Shown: positions 32,565-41,086 of the stretch, piece by piece
How the letters are laid out: each line of letters begins with the position of its first letter
How positions within the stretch are numbered: position 1 is the first letter of the stretch
Source of the DNA: Emticicia fluvialis
GTDB taxonomy: Bacteria; Bacteroidota; Bacteroidia; Cytophagales; Spirosomataceae
NCBI RefSeq assembly: GCF_024793945.1
Contig: NZ_JANUSD010000012.1
Location: 62,001 to 126,000 of the forward strand
DNA length: 64,000 bases
Reading direction: 5' to 3'
Position numbers and translations under genes: made by a program
The notes under the pieces: model-generated
The model's input: only the letters and a program-made list of their open reading frames with translations
What the model was told of the DNA's origin: nothing
Databases searched by the model: none

Positions 32565-33881
32565 ATGGCTATATTAACAAAAGAAGAAGCTAAGAAAATA
32601 ATTGACAAGGTATTGGCCTTCTCAAAAGCTGACGAAATGAGCGTGGCCCTTACCGGGCGTCGCACGGGCAATATTCGTTACGCACGCAATACAGTTTCTA
32701 CAAGTGGCGAGTCAACCGACTTATCGCTGGCTGTAACGGCAGTTTATGGCAAACGTAGTGGAACATCAACTATCAATGAGTTTGACGATAAATCGTTGGA
32801 AAAAACAGTTCGCAGGGCAGAAGAGATAGCCAAACTGGCACCTGAAAACCCTGAATATATGCCTATGCTAGGGCCGCAGCAATTTCTGGAGTCAAATACT
32901 TTTGTGCAAAGCACAGCCAATATTGACCCTGCGTTCAGAGCGAAAGCGGCTTTCGACAGCATTGACCCCTGCACCAAGAAAAATCTGGTAGCAGCCGGGT
33001 ATCTGGAAGACACCACCGGCTTTTTTGCAACAGGCAACAGCAAGGGTTTGTTTGCTTATAACAAATCAACCTCGGTAGACTTCTCAATTACAGTACGTAC
33101 GGCCGATGGCCTTGGCTCAGGCTATGCTATTAAAGATTATAACGACGTATCGAAACTGAATACCAAAGCTGCTACTGAAGTAGCCATGCAAAAGGCTATT
33201 GCCTCAGTTTCGGCACAGGCATTAGAGCCGGGTAAATACACGGTTATTCTTGAGCCCGCTGCCGCAGTAGACTTACTGCAAAACATGATGCGCAGCTTTG
33301 ATGCCCGCAGTGCCGATGAAGGCAGAAGTTTTTTGAGTAAAAAAGGTGGTGGGGTGCGATTGGGCGAAAAACTTTTTGACGAAAGAGTAACTATATATTC
33401 TGACCCGACGAATCCGGATGCACCTACGTCTGGCTTTGCCGGAGACGGCCGGGCTCAGGAAAAAGTAACCTGGATTGATAACGGAGTGGTGAAAAACCTG
33501 ACTTATTCAAGATTCTGGGCTGATAAAAAAGGCGTTAAAGCCGTACCCCCACCATCAGGATTTATTATGGCCGGCGGAACACAGTCTTTAGCCGATTTAA
33601 TTAAAGGTACTGAAAAAGGGATTCTGGTAACGCGTTTGTGGTATATACGCGCCGTTGACCCTCAAACCTTATTATATACAGGGCTTACCCGTGACGGAAC
33701 TTTCTACATCGAGAATGGAAAAATCAAATTCCCTGTAAAAAACTTCCGTTTCAACGAAAGCCCGGTTATCATGCTAAACAACCTTGAAGCCATGGGTGCG
33801 CCGGTACGAATAAGCGGAAACCTGATTCCTCCATTAAAAATCCGTGACTTTACCTTTTCGTCTCTTTCAGACGCGGTATAA
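32565..33881 (+). CDS. TldE/PmbA-family protein, copy 1
   Basis: This 438-residue protein of the TldD/PmbA superfamily lacks the H-E-x-x-x-H motif, as expected for the TldE partner. It has SLAVTAVYGKRSGTSTINEFDD, a FDARSADEGRSFLSKKGGG block and RLWYIRAVDPQTLLYTGLTRDGTFYIENG near residues 350-378. There is no signal peptide; the first residues are charged (MAILTKEEAKKIIDKVL). It follows copy 1 of tldD by 23 bases, so the two are an operon. If TldD is Tat-exported, TldE must either stay in the cytoplasm or be carried along as a folded partner. The E. coli partners cooperate in microcin and antitoxin processing; here the substrate is unknown. Confidence 0.85.
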   Translation: MAILTKEEAKKIIDKVLAFSKADEMSVALTGRRTGNIRYARNTVSTSGESTDLSLAVTAVYGKRSGTSTINEFDDKSLEKTVRRAEEIAKLAPENPEYMPMLGPQQFLESNTFVQSTANIDPAFRAKAAFDSIDPCTKKNLVAAGYLEDTTGFFATGNSKGLFAYNKSTSVDFSITVRTADGLGSGYAIKDYNDVSKLNTKAATEVAMQKAIASVSAQALEPGKYTVILEPAAAVDLLQNMMRSFDARSADEGRSFLSKKGGGVRLGEKLFDERVTIYSDPTNPDAPTSGFAGDGRAQEKVTWIDNGVVKNLTYSRFWADKKGVKAVPPPSGFIMAGGTQSLADLIKGTEKGILVTRLWYIRAVDPQTLLYTGLTRDGTFYIENGKIKFPVKNFRFNESPVIMLNNLEAMGAPVRISGNLIPPLKIRDFTFSSLSDAV

Positions 33882-33897
33882 AATTTCACCCTGCCAT

Positions 33898-33923
33898 GCC
33901 CCTCTTCTTTTTCGGGGAGGGGC
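33898..33923 (+). repeat. GC-rich hairpin after tldE copy 1
   Basis: GCCCCTC (33898-33904) and GAGGGGC (33917-33923) flank a T-rich loop. It resembles the GC-rich element at 17.6 kb. Confidence 0.4.
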
Positions 33924-33948
33924 TCTGGTTTATCTATGCGCAGGATTT

Positions 33949-33990
33949 ACCGTGCGTTAAGCTACCTGCCTGGGTAGCTTAACGCACGGT
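33949..33990. repeat. 18-bp perfect inverted repeat between tldDE pairs
   Basis: Arms 33949-33966 (ACCGTGCGTTAAGCTACC) and 33973-33990 are perfect inverted copies with a 6-base loop. It can form a very stable hairpin and probably ends or processes the first tldDE transcript, though no T-run follows. Confidence 0.6.
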
Positions 33991-34150
33991 TTAATGCTAC
34001 AATTAACAATTTTTAACTATCCGCTAAGCCATTTATTAGCCAGTTTATCAAAATCCCCACGGATGGGATATCCATGAAATCATTTTAATTCTTACTTTTA
34101 TAGTCCTGAACAATTATTCTATCACTCACAAATTAAAAACTGAAAAAGCT

Positions 34151-35791
34151 TTGAAAAGAAGAGACTTTATCCAATTATCCGGAATGGGCTTCGGAGCTAT
34201 GATGCTGCCTAATATTCCGCTTGTGGGCAATGCTGTTTCGCAAGAAGCCCTGCTGGACGGCGGCATTGATGTAGCCGTAAAAAAACGTTTAGCTGATGCC
34301 GCCCTTAACGCCGCCAAAGCAAAAGGTGCTACCTACACCGACATCCGCATTGGCCGGTACCTCAATCAGTTTGTTGTCACGCGCGAAGACAAAGTGCAGA
34401 ACATCGTCAACACCGAGTCTTATGGGGTTGGTGTGCGAGTAATTGCCGATGGTTGCTGGGGATTCGCCGCCGTTGTAGATGCTAAAAGCGAAGCAGATAC
34501 AGCCAGAGCCGCAGAAGAAGCGGTGGCCATTGCCAAAGCCAATGCCCGGCTAATGAAAGAGCCGGTACAGCTGGCACCTCAAAAAGGCTATGGCGAGGTT
34601 AACTGGAAAGCTCCTATCAAAAAGAATTCGTTTGAAGTACCTATTAAAGAAAAAGTAGATTTATTGCTGAGTGTAAACGATGCAGCCCTTAAAAACGGCG
34701 CCAATTACGTTAACTCAGTGCTATTTATGGTTAATGAGCAAAAATACTTTGCTTCATCTGATGGCTCATATATAGACCAGGACATCCACCGTATATGGCC
34801 CATTGCTGCGGTTACAGCCATTGACCCCAAAACGGGCAAGTTTGAAACCCGCCAGGCATTAAGCGCCCCAATGGGTATGGGTTATGAATATTTACAGGCA
34901 AATCCGTCAGATAAAGTAGTAGGTGTAACCACCCGCTACAATAAAGGCTATGATATGCTGGAAGACGTAACCGCCGCTGCCAGACAATCCAAAGAAAAAC
35001 TAACCGCGAAATCGGTTGAGGCAGGCAAGTATGACCTGGTTCTTGACCCTTCTCACCTGTGGCTAACTATTCACGAGTCGGTAGGCCACCCTTTAGAGCT
35101 TGACCGCGTGTTGGGTTATGAAGCCAACTTTGCCGGAACCTCATTTGCCACGCTGGATAAATGGCAAAGCAAAAATTTCAACTATGGTAGCAAAGAAGTG
35201 AATCTTTTTGCAGATAAAACGCAGGTCGGGTCATTAGGTGCAGTCGGTTGGGACGACGAAGGCGTACAAACCAAACGCTGGGATTTAGTGAAAGACGGTA
35301 TTCTGGTAAATTATCAGGCTATCAGAGACCAGGCACATATTATTGGCGAAAAAGAATCTCACGGTTGTTGCTATGCAGACAGCTGGTCGTCGGTGCAGTT
35401 CCAACGCATGGCCAATGTATCTTTGGCTCCGGGTAAGGCTCCATTATCAGTTGAAGAAATGATAAAAGACGTGAAGAAAGGCATATATATTATTGGAGAC
35501 GGGTCTTTCTCAATAGACCAGCAACGCTACAACTTCCAGTTTGGCGGACAATTGTTTTATGAAATTAAAGATGGAAAGATTGAAGGCATGTTGAAAGACG
35601 TAGCCTATCAATCAAACACACAGGAGTTCTGGAACTCATGTGTGAAGATTTGCGACGAAAAAGATTATCGTTTGGGTGGTTCGTTCTTCGACGGCAAAGG
35701 GCAACCTTCGCAGTCAAGCGCGGTATCTCATGGTAGTTCAACCGCTCGTTTTAATGGGGTTAACGTCATTAATACAGCACGTAAAATCTAA
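34151..35791 (+). CDS. Tat-exported TldD-family metalloprotein, copy 2
   Basis: This 546-residue paralogue of the gene at 30.9 kb is nearly alignable from end to end. The start is TTG at 34151, because only this codon gives the twin-arginine beginning MKRRDFIQLSGMGFGAMM and no ATG is near. The metal motif is H308-E-S-V-G-H313 in TIHESVGHPLELDR, the C-terminal FFDGKGQ again has Asp where E. coli TldD has the third ligand cysteine, and the rest matches copy 1 block for block. The second tldE follows after 127 bases. Duplication suggests subfunctions, such as different substrates or heteromers between copies. Confidence 0.85.
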   Translation: MKRRDFIQLSGMGFGAMMLPNIPLVGNAVSQEALLDGGIDVAVKKRLADAALNAAKAKGATYTDIRIGRYLNQFVVTREDKVQNIVNTESYGVGVRVIADGCWGFAAVVDAKSEADTARAAEEAVAIAKANARLMKEPVQLAPQKGYGEVNWKAPIKKNSFEVPIKEKVDLLLSVNDAALKNGANYVNSVLFMVNEQKYFASSDGSYIDQDIHRIWPIAAVTAIDPKTGKFETRQALSAPMGMGYEYLQANPSDKVVGVTTRYNKGYDMLEDVTAAARQSKEKLTAKSVEAGKYDLVLDPSHLWLTIHESVGHPLELDRVLGYEANFAGTSFATLDKWQSKNFNYGSKEVNLFADKTQVGSLGAVGWDDEGVQTKRWDLVKDGILVNYQAIRDQAHIIGEKESHGCCYADSWSSVQFQRMANVSLAPGKAPLSVEEMIKDVKKGIYIIGDGSFSIDQQRYNFQFGGQLFYEIKDGKIEGMLKDVAYQSNTQEFWNSCVKICDEKDYRLGGSFFDGKGQPSQSSAVSHGSSTARFNGVNVINTARKI

Positions 35792-35918
35792 ATTACACCA
35801 GAGAGTGGAGAATGAAAAATGGAGAAAGGGTTGAAAAAAATACTTTTTCAGATTCCTTGTTCTTAACCATGTTCCTCGTCCAATCCCTAAAATCAAACCA
35901 TTTAAAATCTGAAATCAA

Positions 35919-37256
35919 ATGTCTGTTATATTAACCGAGGAAGAAGCTAAAGCCTTGCTGAAAAAGGTTTTGAGTTATTCAAAAGCAGATGAATGTGAAG
36001 TAAATCTGCTTGGCGAGATACGTGGAAATATCCGCTATGCCCGTAACGAGGTATCTACCAGTGGCTCTTTAATTAATAAAAACCTGCAGGTGCAATCTGC
36101 TTTTGGCAAAAAAGTTGGTGTCGCCACCATTGATGAGCTGGATGACGCCTCTATTGAAAAAGTGGTTCGTCGCTCTGAAGAATTAGCCAGATTAGCCCCC
36201 GAAAACCCGGAATACGTAGGCATTTTAGAGCCCCAGCAATATCTTAAATCAAGCGGACATTACGACTCTACCGCAAAAATTACTCCTGCTACACGTGCAG
36301 AGGCAGTAGATAAGAGCCTTCAATTATCAAGAGCGCAAAATCTGGTGGCAGCCGGTTTCCTTGAAGACCGCCACGGTTACAATGCCATGATGAACTCAAA
36401 AGGTTTGTTTGCTTATTATCTGGACTCAAACGTTAACTTTTCGTTAACCGTCCGTACGCAGGATGGAACCGGTTCTGGCTACGTAGCCAGAGGCTATAAC
36501 GATATTAATAAACTGGATACAGCCACAGCTACTAAAATTGCTATTCAGAAATCGGTAGGCTCTGTTGGCGCCAAAGCGCTTGAGCCGGGCAAATATACTG
36601 TTATTTTAGAGCCTACTGCCGCTGTTGTGCTTTTAGAAAACCTCTTTTTTGATATGGACGCCCGTAGTGCCGACGAGGGGCGGTCTTCCATGAGCAAACC
36701 GGGTGGCAAAACCAAACTCGGCGAAAAAATTGTAGATGAACGCGTTACTTTTTATTCAGACCCACAAAACCCTGAATTACCGGCAGCAGCCTGGTCGGGC
36801 GATGGGCAGCCGCAGAAGAAATTGTTCTGGGTTCAGAAAGGGGTTGTAAAAAATCTGGCCTATTCAAGATTCTGGGCCAAACAAAAGGGCGTACAGCCGG
36901 TGCCTTATCCAAACAACATGATTATGGAAGGCGGCACAGCAACCCTTGATGAAATGATAAAAAGCACCAAAAGAGGTATATTGGTTACTAAGTTATGGTA
37001 TATCCGCTCTGTTGACCCTCAGACTTTGTTACAAACGGGTCTTACCCGCGACGGAACTTTCTACATTGAAGATGGCAAAATTAAACATCCGATTAAAAAC
37101 TTCCGTTTTAATGAGAGTCCGATTATCATGCTTAACAACCTTGAAACGCTGGGCAAGCCAGAGCGCGTTGTGAGTACCGAATCGAACCAGAATTACATTG
37201 TACCACCCATGAAAATCAGAGAATTTACGTTCTCTTCACTTTCTGATGCCGTATAA
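35919..37256 (+). CDS. TldE/PmbA-family protein, copy 2
   Basis: This 445-residue paralogue of the gene at 32.6 kb has the same blocks: VRRSEELARLAPENPEYVGI, FFDMDARSADEGRSSMSKPGG and KLWYIRSVDPQTLLQTGLTRDG. No metal motif and no signal peptide are present, so it is the TldE-type partner of copy 2. It carries an extra segment ESNQNYIVPP before the shared C-terminal MKIREFTFSSLSDAV. The ATG at 35919 is the only plausible start. Two small palindromes overlap and follow the stop codon. Confidence 0.85.
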   Translation: MSVILTEEEAKALLKKVLSYSKADECEVNLLGEIRGNIRYARNEVSTSGSLINKNLQVQSAFGKKVGVATIDELDDASIEKVVRRSEELARLAPENPEYVGILEPQQYLKSSGHYDSTAKITPATRAEAVDKSLQLSRAQNLVAAGFLEDRHGYNAMMNSKGLFAYYLDSNVNFSLTVRTQDGTGSGYVARGYNDINKLDTATATKIAIQKSVGSVGAKALEPGKYTVILEPTAAVVLLENLFFDMDARSADEGRSSMSKPGGKTKLGEKIVDERVTFYSDPQNPELPAAAWSGDGQPQKKLFWVQKGVVKNLAYSRFWAKQKGVQPVPYPNNMIMEGGTATLDEMIKSTKRGILVTKLWYIRSVDPQTLLQTGLTRDGTFYIEDGKIKHPIKNFRFNESPIIMLNNLETLGKPERVVSTESNQNYIVPPMKIREFTFSSLSDAV

Positions 37257-37300
37257 CGGACTGATAGTCCGTTGAAAGTAGCACGGACTGGTAGTCCGTG
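37256..37300. repeat. Pair of related palindromes after tldE copy 2
   Basis: ACGGACTGATAGTCCGT (37256-37272) and CACGGACTGGTAGTCCGTG (37282-37300) share the core CGGACT-nnn-AGTCCG, spaced 9 bases apart. This is typical of dispersed intergenic palindromes, with the first sharing a base with the stop codon. Confidence 0.55.
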
Positions 37301-37316
37301 GTTATGGAAAAAAACT

Positions 37317-37350
37317 GAGATAATAGAGAAGTCTCTTTCTCTATTATCTC
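37317..37350. terminator. 13-bp inverted repeat before DUF4159 gene
   Basis: GAGATAATAGAGA (37317-37329) and TCTCTATTATCTC (37338-37350) are perfect arms with an 8-base loop. There is no plus-strand T-tail, so termination toward DUF4159 is uncertain. Confidence 0.4.
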
Positions 37351-37398
37351 AAGCCAAATTACCAGGAATTATTACTGAAAATTAACACTTCACAACAT

Positions 37399-38013
37399 TT
37401 GAAACCTTTCGTTTTCACTCGGATTCAATACACTTCGGGGGATTGGGATACAGATCAGCGCATGCCTTCCAATATCCTAAATTCGCTGGTAGAATACACT
37501 ACCATACCCGTTGATGAAAAAGAGAAAGTAGTGTTATTGAGCAGTAACGAAATATTCAGAAGCCCGTTCTGTTATTTAAGTGGCCATAAGCTGGTAGAGT
37601 TTTCAAGTCAGGAGAGAGAACATTTCAGAAAATATGTCGAAAACGGTGGATTTGTCTTCGTCGACGACTGTAACCATGATATCGACGGATTGTTTGCCAA
37701 ATCATTTGAGCAGGAAATGACTCGCACTTTTGGAGCCAAAGCACTTCAGAAAATACCCAACACTCATCCCATTTACCATTCATTTTTTCATTTTGATGGC
37801 CCGCCTACAACCAGTTTCGAGCTGAACGGCTGGGGCGATGACCTGGTACACGACTACCTGAAAGCCATACAAATTAACGGAAGAATCGGCCTTCTTTACA
37901 GCAATAAAGATTATGGCTGCGAATGGGACTACGACTTCAGAAATAAACGCTGGCTGGCAGAAGACAACACCAAGTTTGGGGTAAATATCATCAATTACGC
38001 ATTAACAGTTTAA
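37399..38013 (+). CDS. DUF4159 domain protein
   Basis: This protein of about 204 residues matches the DUF4159 pattern. The early FVFTRIQYTSGDWDTD, the central HKLVEFSSQEREHFRKYVENGGFVFVDDCNHD (residues about 61-93) and a late YSNKDYGCEWDYDF are typical of this domain, which has a glutamine-amidotransferase-like fold without obvious catalysis. The start is TTG at 37399. The N-terminus has no signal peptide here. The MoxR gene begins three bases after the stop, so it belongs to the same operon. In Bacteroidota DUF4159 genes commonly sit next to MoxR/VWA genes; the molecular job is unknown. Confidence 0.8.
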   Translation: MKPFVFTRIQYTSGDWDTDQRMPSNILNSLVEYTTIPVDEKEKVVLLSSNEIFRSPFCYLSGHKLVEFSSQEREHFRKYVENGGFVFVDDCNHDIDGLFAKSFEQEMTRTFGAKALQKIPNTHPIYHSFFHFDGPPTTSFELNGWGDDLVHDYLKAIQINGRIGLLYSNKDYGCEWDYDFRNKRWLAEDNTKFGVNIINYALTV

Positions 38014-38016
38014 ACA

Positions 38017-38994
38017 TTGGAAACACAGAATCTGAATCACTATAAAACGCTGGTATCTAAACTACCACACTTAAAAAAAGAGATCGGTAAAGTTATTGTC
38101 GGCCAGGAAGAAGCCATCAATGAAATATTGATTAGTTTACTGGCGGGTGGCCATTGTTTGCTGGAAGGTGTGCCCGGGCTTGCCAAAACACTGATGGTAA
38201 AAACCATGTCAGAAGCGCTTGACATGAAATTCAAAAGAGTACAATTTACCCCGGATCTAATGCCGGGCGATATTATTGGTACCGAGATATTGGAAGAAGA
38301 CCACGAAACAGGTAAGAAGTTTTTCAAATTTAACCGCGGGCCCATCTTTGCCAATATTGTTTTAGCAGACGAGATTAACCGTACACCGCCCAAAACGCAG
38401 GCAGCTTTGCTGGAAGCCATGCAGGAATATAAAGTTACATACGCCGGCACCAATTATGACCTGCCCCTGCCCTTTCTAATTATTGCTACGCAGAACCCTA
38501 TTGAACAGGCTGGTACTTATCCCCTGCCAGAAGCTCAGCTTGACCGTTTCCTGCTTTATATTAAACTGGGATACCCGTCTGAACAGGAAGAACTCAACGT
38601 ACTGAAAAGTACAACAGGCAGCAGCAAACAAACTTTGCAGACCGTGCTGACAGATAACGAGATAATAGATTTACAAAAACTAACCAGACAGGTACATATC
38701 AGTGATGAATTGATTGTGAAAGTAAACCAATTGGTAAGAAATACCCGCCCGGCCAATAGTTCTTCTCAATTTGTAAAACAATGGTGCGACTGGGGCGCAG
38801 GCCCCCGCGCAGGTCAGGCGCTCATTTTATGCTCAAAAGCAAGAGCGGTATTAAACGAACGCTTCTCGGTCGTTCCGGAAGACATTGAGACACTGGCGTA
38901 TCCGGTGCTTCGTCATAGAATTGCATTGAATTTCCGTGCCGAAGCTGAAAATATAACTACTGACAACGTAATTGGGGAGTTGTTGAAAAAATAA
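38017..38994 (+). CDS. MoxR-family AAA+ ATPase
   Basis: This 325-residue AAA+ ATPase of the MoxR group has Walker A GVPGLAKT near residue 53, Walker B region VLADEINRTPPKTQAALLEAMQE, sensor-type ATQNPIEQAGTYPLPEAQLDRF, and a C-terminal lid with PRAGQAL. The start is TTG at 38017, giving METQNLNHYK. MoxR ATPases work with von Willebrand factor A proteins as chaperones that insert metals or assemble complexes, or influence stress tolerance (the Bat system). The DUF58 protein encoded next (5-base gap) is the classical partner. Confidence 0.93.
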   Translation: METQNLNHYKTLVSKLPHLKKEIGKVIVGQEEAINEILISLLAGGHCLLEGVPGLAKTLMVKTMSEALDMKFKRVQFTPDLMPGDIIGTEILEEDHETGKKFFKFNRGPIFANIVLADEINRTPPKTQAALLEAMQEYKVTYAGTNYDLPLPFLIIATQNPIEQAGTYPLPEAQLDRFLLYIKLGYPSEQEELNVLKSTTGSSKQTLQTVLTDNEIIDLQKLTRQVHISDELIVKVNQLVRNTRPANSSSQFVKQWCDWGAGPRAGQALILCSKARAVLNERFSVVPEDIETLAYPVLRHRIALNFRAEAENITTDNVIGELLKK

Positions 38995-38999
38995 ACCTG

Positions 39000-39860
39000 A
39001 TGCTCACTACCGAACTCATTAAATTAAATAATCTGCAACTGGCTGGCCGCTTGGTTAGTGAAGAAGTGATGCTGGGTATCCATGGCAGTAAACGTTCAGG
39101 TATCGGTACAGAGTTTGAACAATACAGACACTACGAACCGGGCGACGACCCGAAAAGAATAGACTGGAAACTATTTGCCCGTACTCAAAAGCACCTGGTG
39201 AGAGAATCGGCCACGGAAAGTAACCTGCATATCCGGTTTGTGCTTGATTTATCTGGTTCAATGAACTACCAGGAAAAATCTGTAAGCCGGCTGCAATATT
39301 GCAAAATCCTGTTGGCTTCAATGGCTTATCTCGGGTATCGGCAAAGCGATCAGATGAGTCTTTATTCGCTTAAAAATGGCAATCTGCAAACATTGGTGCC
39401 GTCTGGCAAGCAATCTTTTCACCGAATTTTATATACCCTTGAAAAGGCAGAAGCAGAAGGGCCCTGGCAAAATAACGACCCGAAATTTGCTGAATTTCAA
39501 CAGAAGCAAAAAGAGCTGATTGTAATGGCTTCTGATTTTCTGCAGGCAGATAACGAATGGATACAGCTAATCAGGAATATTGCCAACCCCAGGCGCGATA
39601 TTATAATATTTCAGGTTTTGGGAGAAGACGAAATCAACTTCAACCTGAATGGATTTTACCGTTTCAAAGATTTAGAAACGCAAAAGGAAATAGAATTACA
39701 GGCAGAAGCAGTAAAGGCCGAATTTAAAGCCGGTATAATGGCTTATCTGGAAAATCTGGAAACTGCATTACAGATTCCAAACGTTAGTTTAATCAGAGTT
39801 ACACTTAATGAACCCATCGCAAGAGTCATTGCCGAGTCATTAAAGAAAAGAAAATTTTAA
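39000..39860 (+). CDS. DUF58 VWA-like protein
   Basis: This protein of about 286 residues has the DUF58 motif GTEFEQYRHYEPGDDPKRIDWK (residues about 35-56) and a VWA-like MIDAS start FVLDLSGSMNY with the D-x-S-x-S residues. It has no membrane helix or signal, so it is cytoplasmic. DUF58 proteins are encoded with MoxR in nearly all Bat-type operons and are thought to be the MoxR substrate adaptor. It is co-operonic with the flanking genes: 5 bases after moxR and 2 bases before the BatA-like gene. Confidence 0.9.
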   Translation: MLTTELIKLNNLQLAGRLVSEEVMLGIHGSKRSGIGTEFEQYRHYEPGDDPKRIDWKLFARTQKHLVRESATESNLHIRFVLDLSGSMNYQEKSVSRLQYCKILLASMAYLGYRQSDQMSLYSLKNGNLQTLVPSGKQSFHRILYTLEKAEAEGPWQNNDPKFAEFQQKQKELIVMASDFLQADNEWIQLIRNIANPRRDIIIFQVLGEDEINFNLNGFYRFKDLETQKEIELQAEAVKAEFKAGIMAYLENLETALQIPNVSLIRVTLNEPIARVIAESLKKRKF

Positions 39861-39862
39861 GT

Positions 39863-41086
39863 ATGGAATTGTTAAATCCTCTGATGCTTTGGGGTGGTTT
39901 GGCCATTGCAATACCCATTATTATCCATTTCTGGCATCAGAAAAAAGGTAAAGTTTTAGCATGGGCTGCCACCCAGTGGCTTCTGGAAAAAAACCTACAA
40001 CAGTCGAGAGGCATCCGGCTGGATAATATTCTATTGCTACTGCTTAGGTGCCTGCTTCTATTGCTGCTTTGCTTTTTATTAAGCAAGCCTGTTTTCGACT
40101 GGTCTGATGCGTCATCTTCGTCTCAGAAAATACATCTGGTTCAACCAAACAAACTGATAATTGATAACTTTAAGTTTGAATTGCAGGATGCGCTTAAAAA
40201 AGGTGAAAAAATCTATTGGATTCAACCCGCTTTAACCTTAGCGGATGACCTGGGCAATGTACACCAAACCGATAACTTTAATCCGCTACTTTTGCAATCA
40301 TGCCTTAATAAATTAGCGCAAACCATCAAAAAAGAAGATATAGCGCTTTATTTGATTAATAGTCAGAACCTGGCACAAGTACCTAAAATTTTTGTACCAT
40401 CTGCTTTCAATCTGCATACCATAGTTGATTCATCCAAAAACAACCTGAAGCCCTATTTAGCTTTTGGTAATAAAAAACTATTTGTAAACGCTGCCAATCA
40501 ATTGGCGCTGCAAGCAGAATCAGACAACAACAATACTTATACCGGCAGCCCGGCCAATAATGCACCAATCGAGGTTTTGATTCTCAATCAGAATAAAGCA
40601 GAAAAACAAACCATTTTAGCTTCATTAAAAGCTTTGGAAGAAGTGTATAATATTACACTGACAGCAGATACGGAGGTTAACAAGCACAAAAAATACAACT
40701 GGGTATTCAGCGATAAACCTTTAAGCTCAAAATCAGAATATGATTCTGAATCAACTTTGAACATCATTTCTAACACAGACAATATTCCGGTAAACCAATT
40801 AAGATACCAGATGAATACTATTCAGATTCCGTACAGCCTCAATCCACAAACATCTGCGGCCATTTTTAATGGTGAGTTTCCTGAATGGCTGGCAGAGACG
40901 CTGATAAAACACTATGATTTAAACCCTGTGCCTACGGTTTTGAGTAATCAGCAATTGCAAAGTATATTTACTAAATCCGGCGCTGTTAATGCAAATCAGG
41001 AAAATGAACTTGCAAGAATCTTACTTTTTGCTTTCATCATTATTCTGGGCATTGAACGTTATATAGCCATCACTAAAAACGCATGA
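39863..41086 (+). CDS. BatA-like membrane protein
   Basis: This 407-residue protein has the BatA N-terminal domain: MELLNPLMLWGGLAIAIPIIIH is the first helix, followed by the linker with RGIRLDNILLLLLRCLLLLLLCFLL as a second helix (residues about 50-70). A long periplasmic or cytoplasmic part follows with a closing helix near residues 382-402 (ILLFAFIIILGIERYIA). No VWA MIDAS motif is visible, so this is the BatA-like architecture of some Bacteroidota in which the middle region has a different role. It overlaps the next gene by four bases (ATGA), a sign of translational coupling. Confidence 0.8.
   Translation: MELLNPLMLWGGLAIAIPIIIHFWHQKKGKVLAWAATQWLLEKNLQQSRGIRLDNILLLLLRCLLLLLLCFLLSKPVFDWSDASSSSQKIHLVQPNKLIIDNFKFELQDALKKGEKIYWIQPALTLADDLGNVHQTDNFNPLLLQSCLNKLAQTIKKEDIALYLINSQNLAQVPKIFVPSAFNLHTIVDSSKNNLKPYLAFGNKKLFVNAANQLALQAESDNNNTYTGSPANNAPIEVLILNQNKAEKQTILASLKALEEVYNITLTADTEVNKHKKYNWVFSDKPLSSKSEYDSESTLNIISNTDNIPVNQLRYQMNTIQIPYSLNPQTSAAIFNGEFPEWLAETLIKHYDLNPVPTVLSNQQLQSIFTKSGAVNANQENELARILLFAFIIILGIERYIAITKNA

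Noticed and set aside
37256..37350. Short CRISPR-like array
   Set aside because: Two palindromes and a third unrelated hairpin do not share a repeat unit with spacers of regular length, and no cas gene is near.
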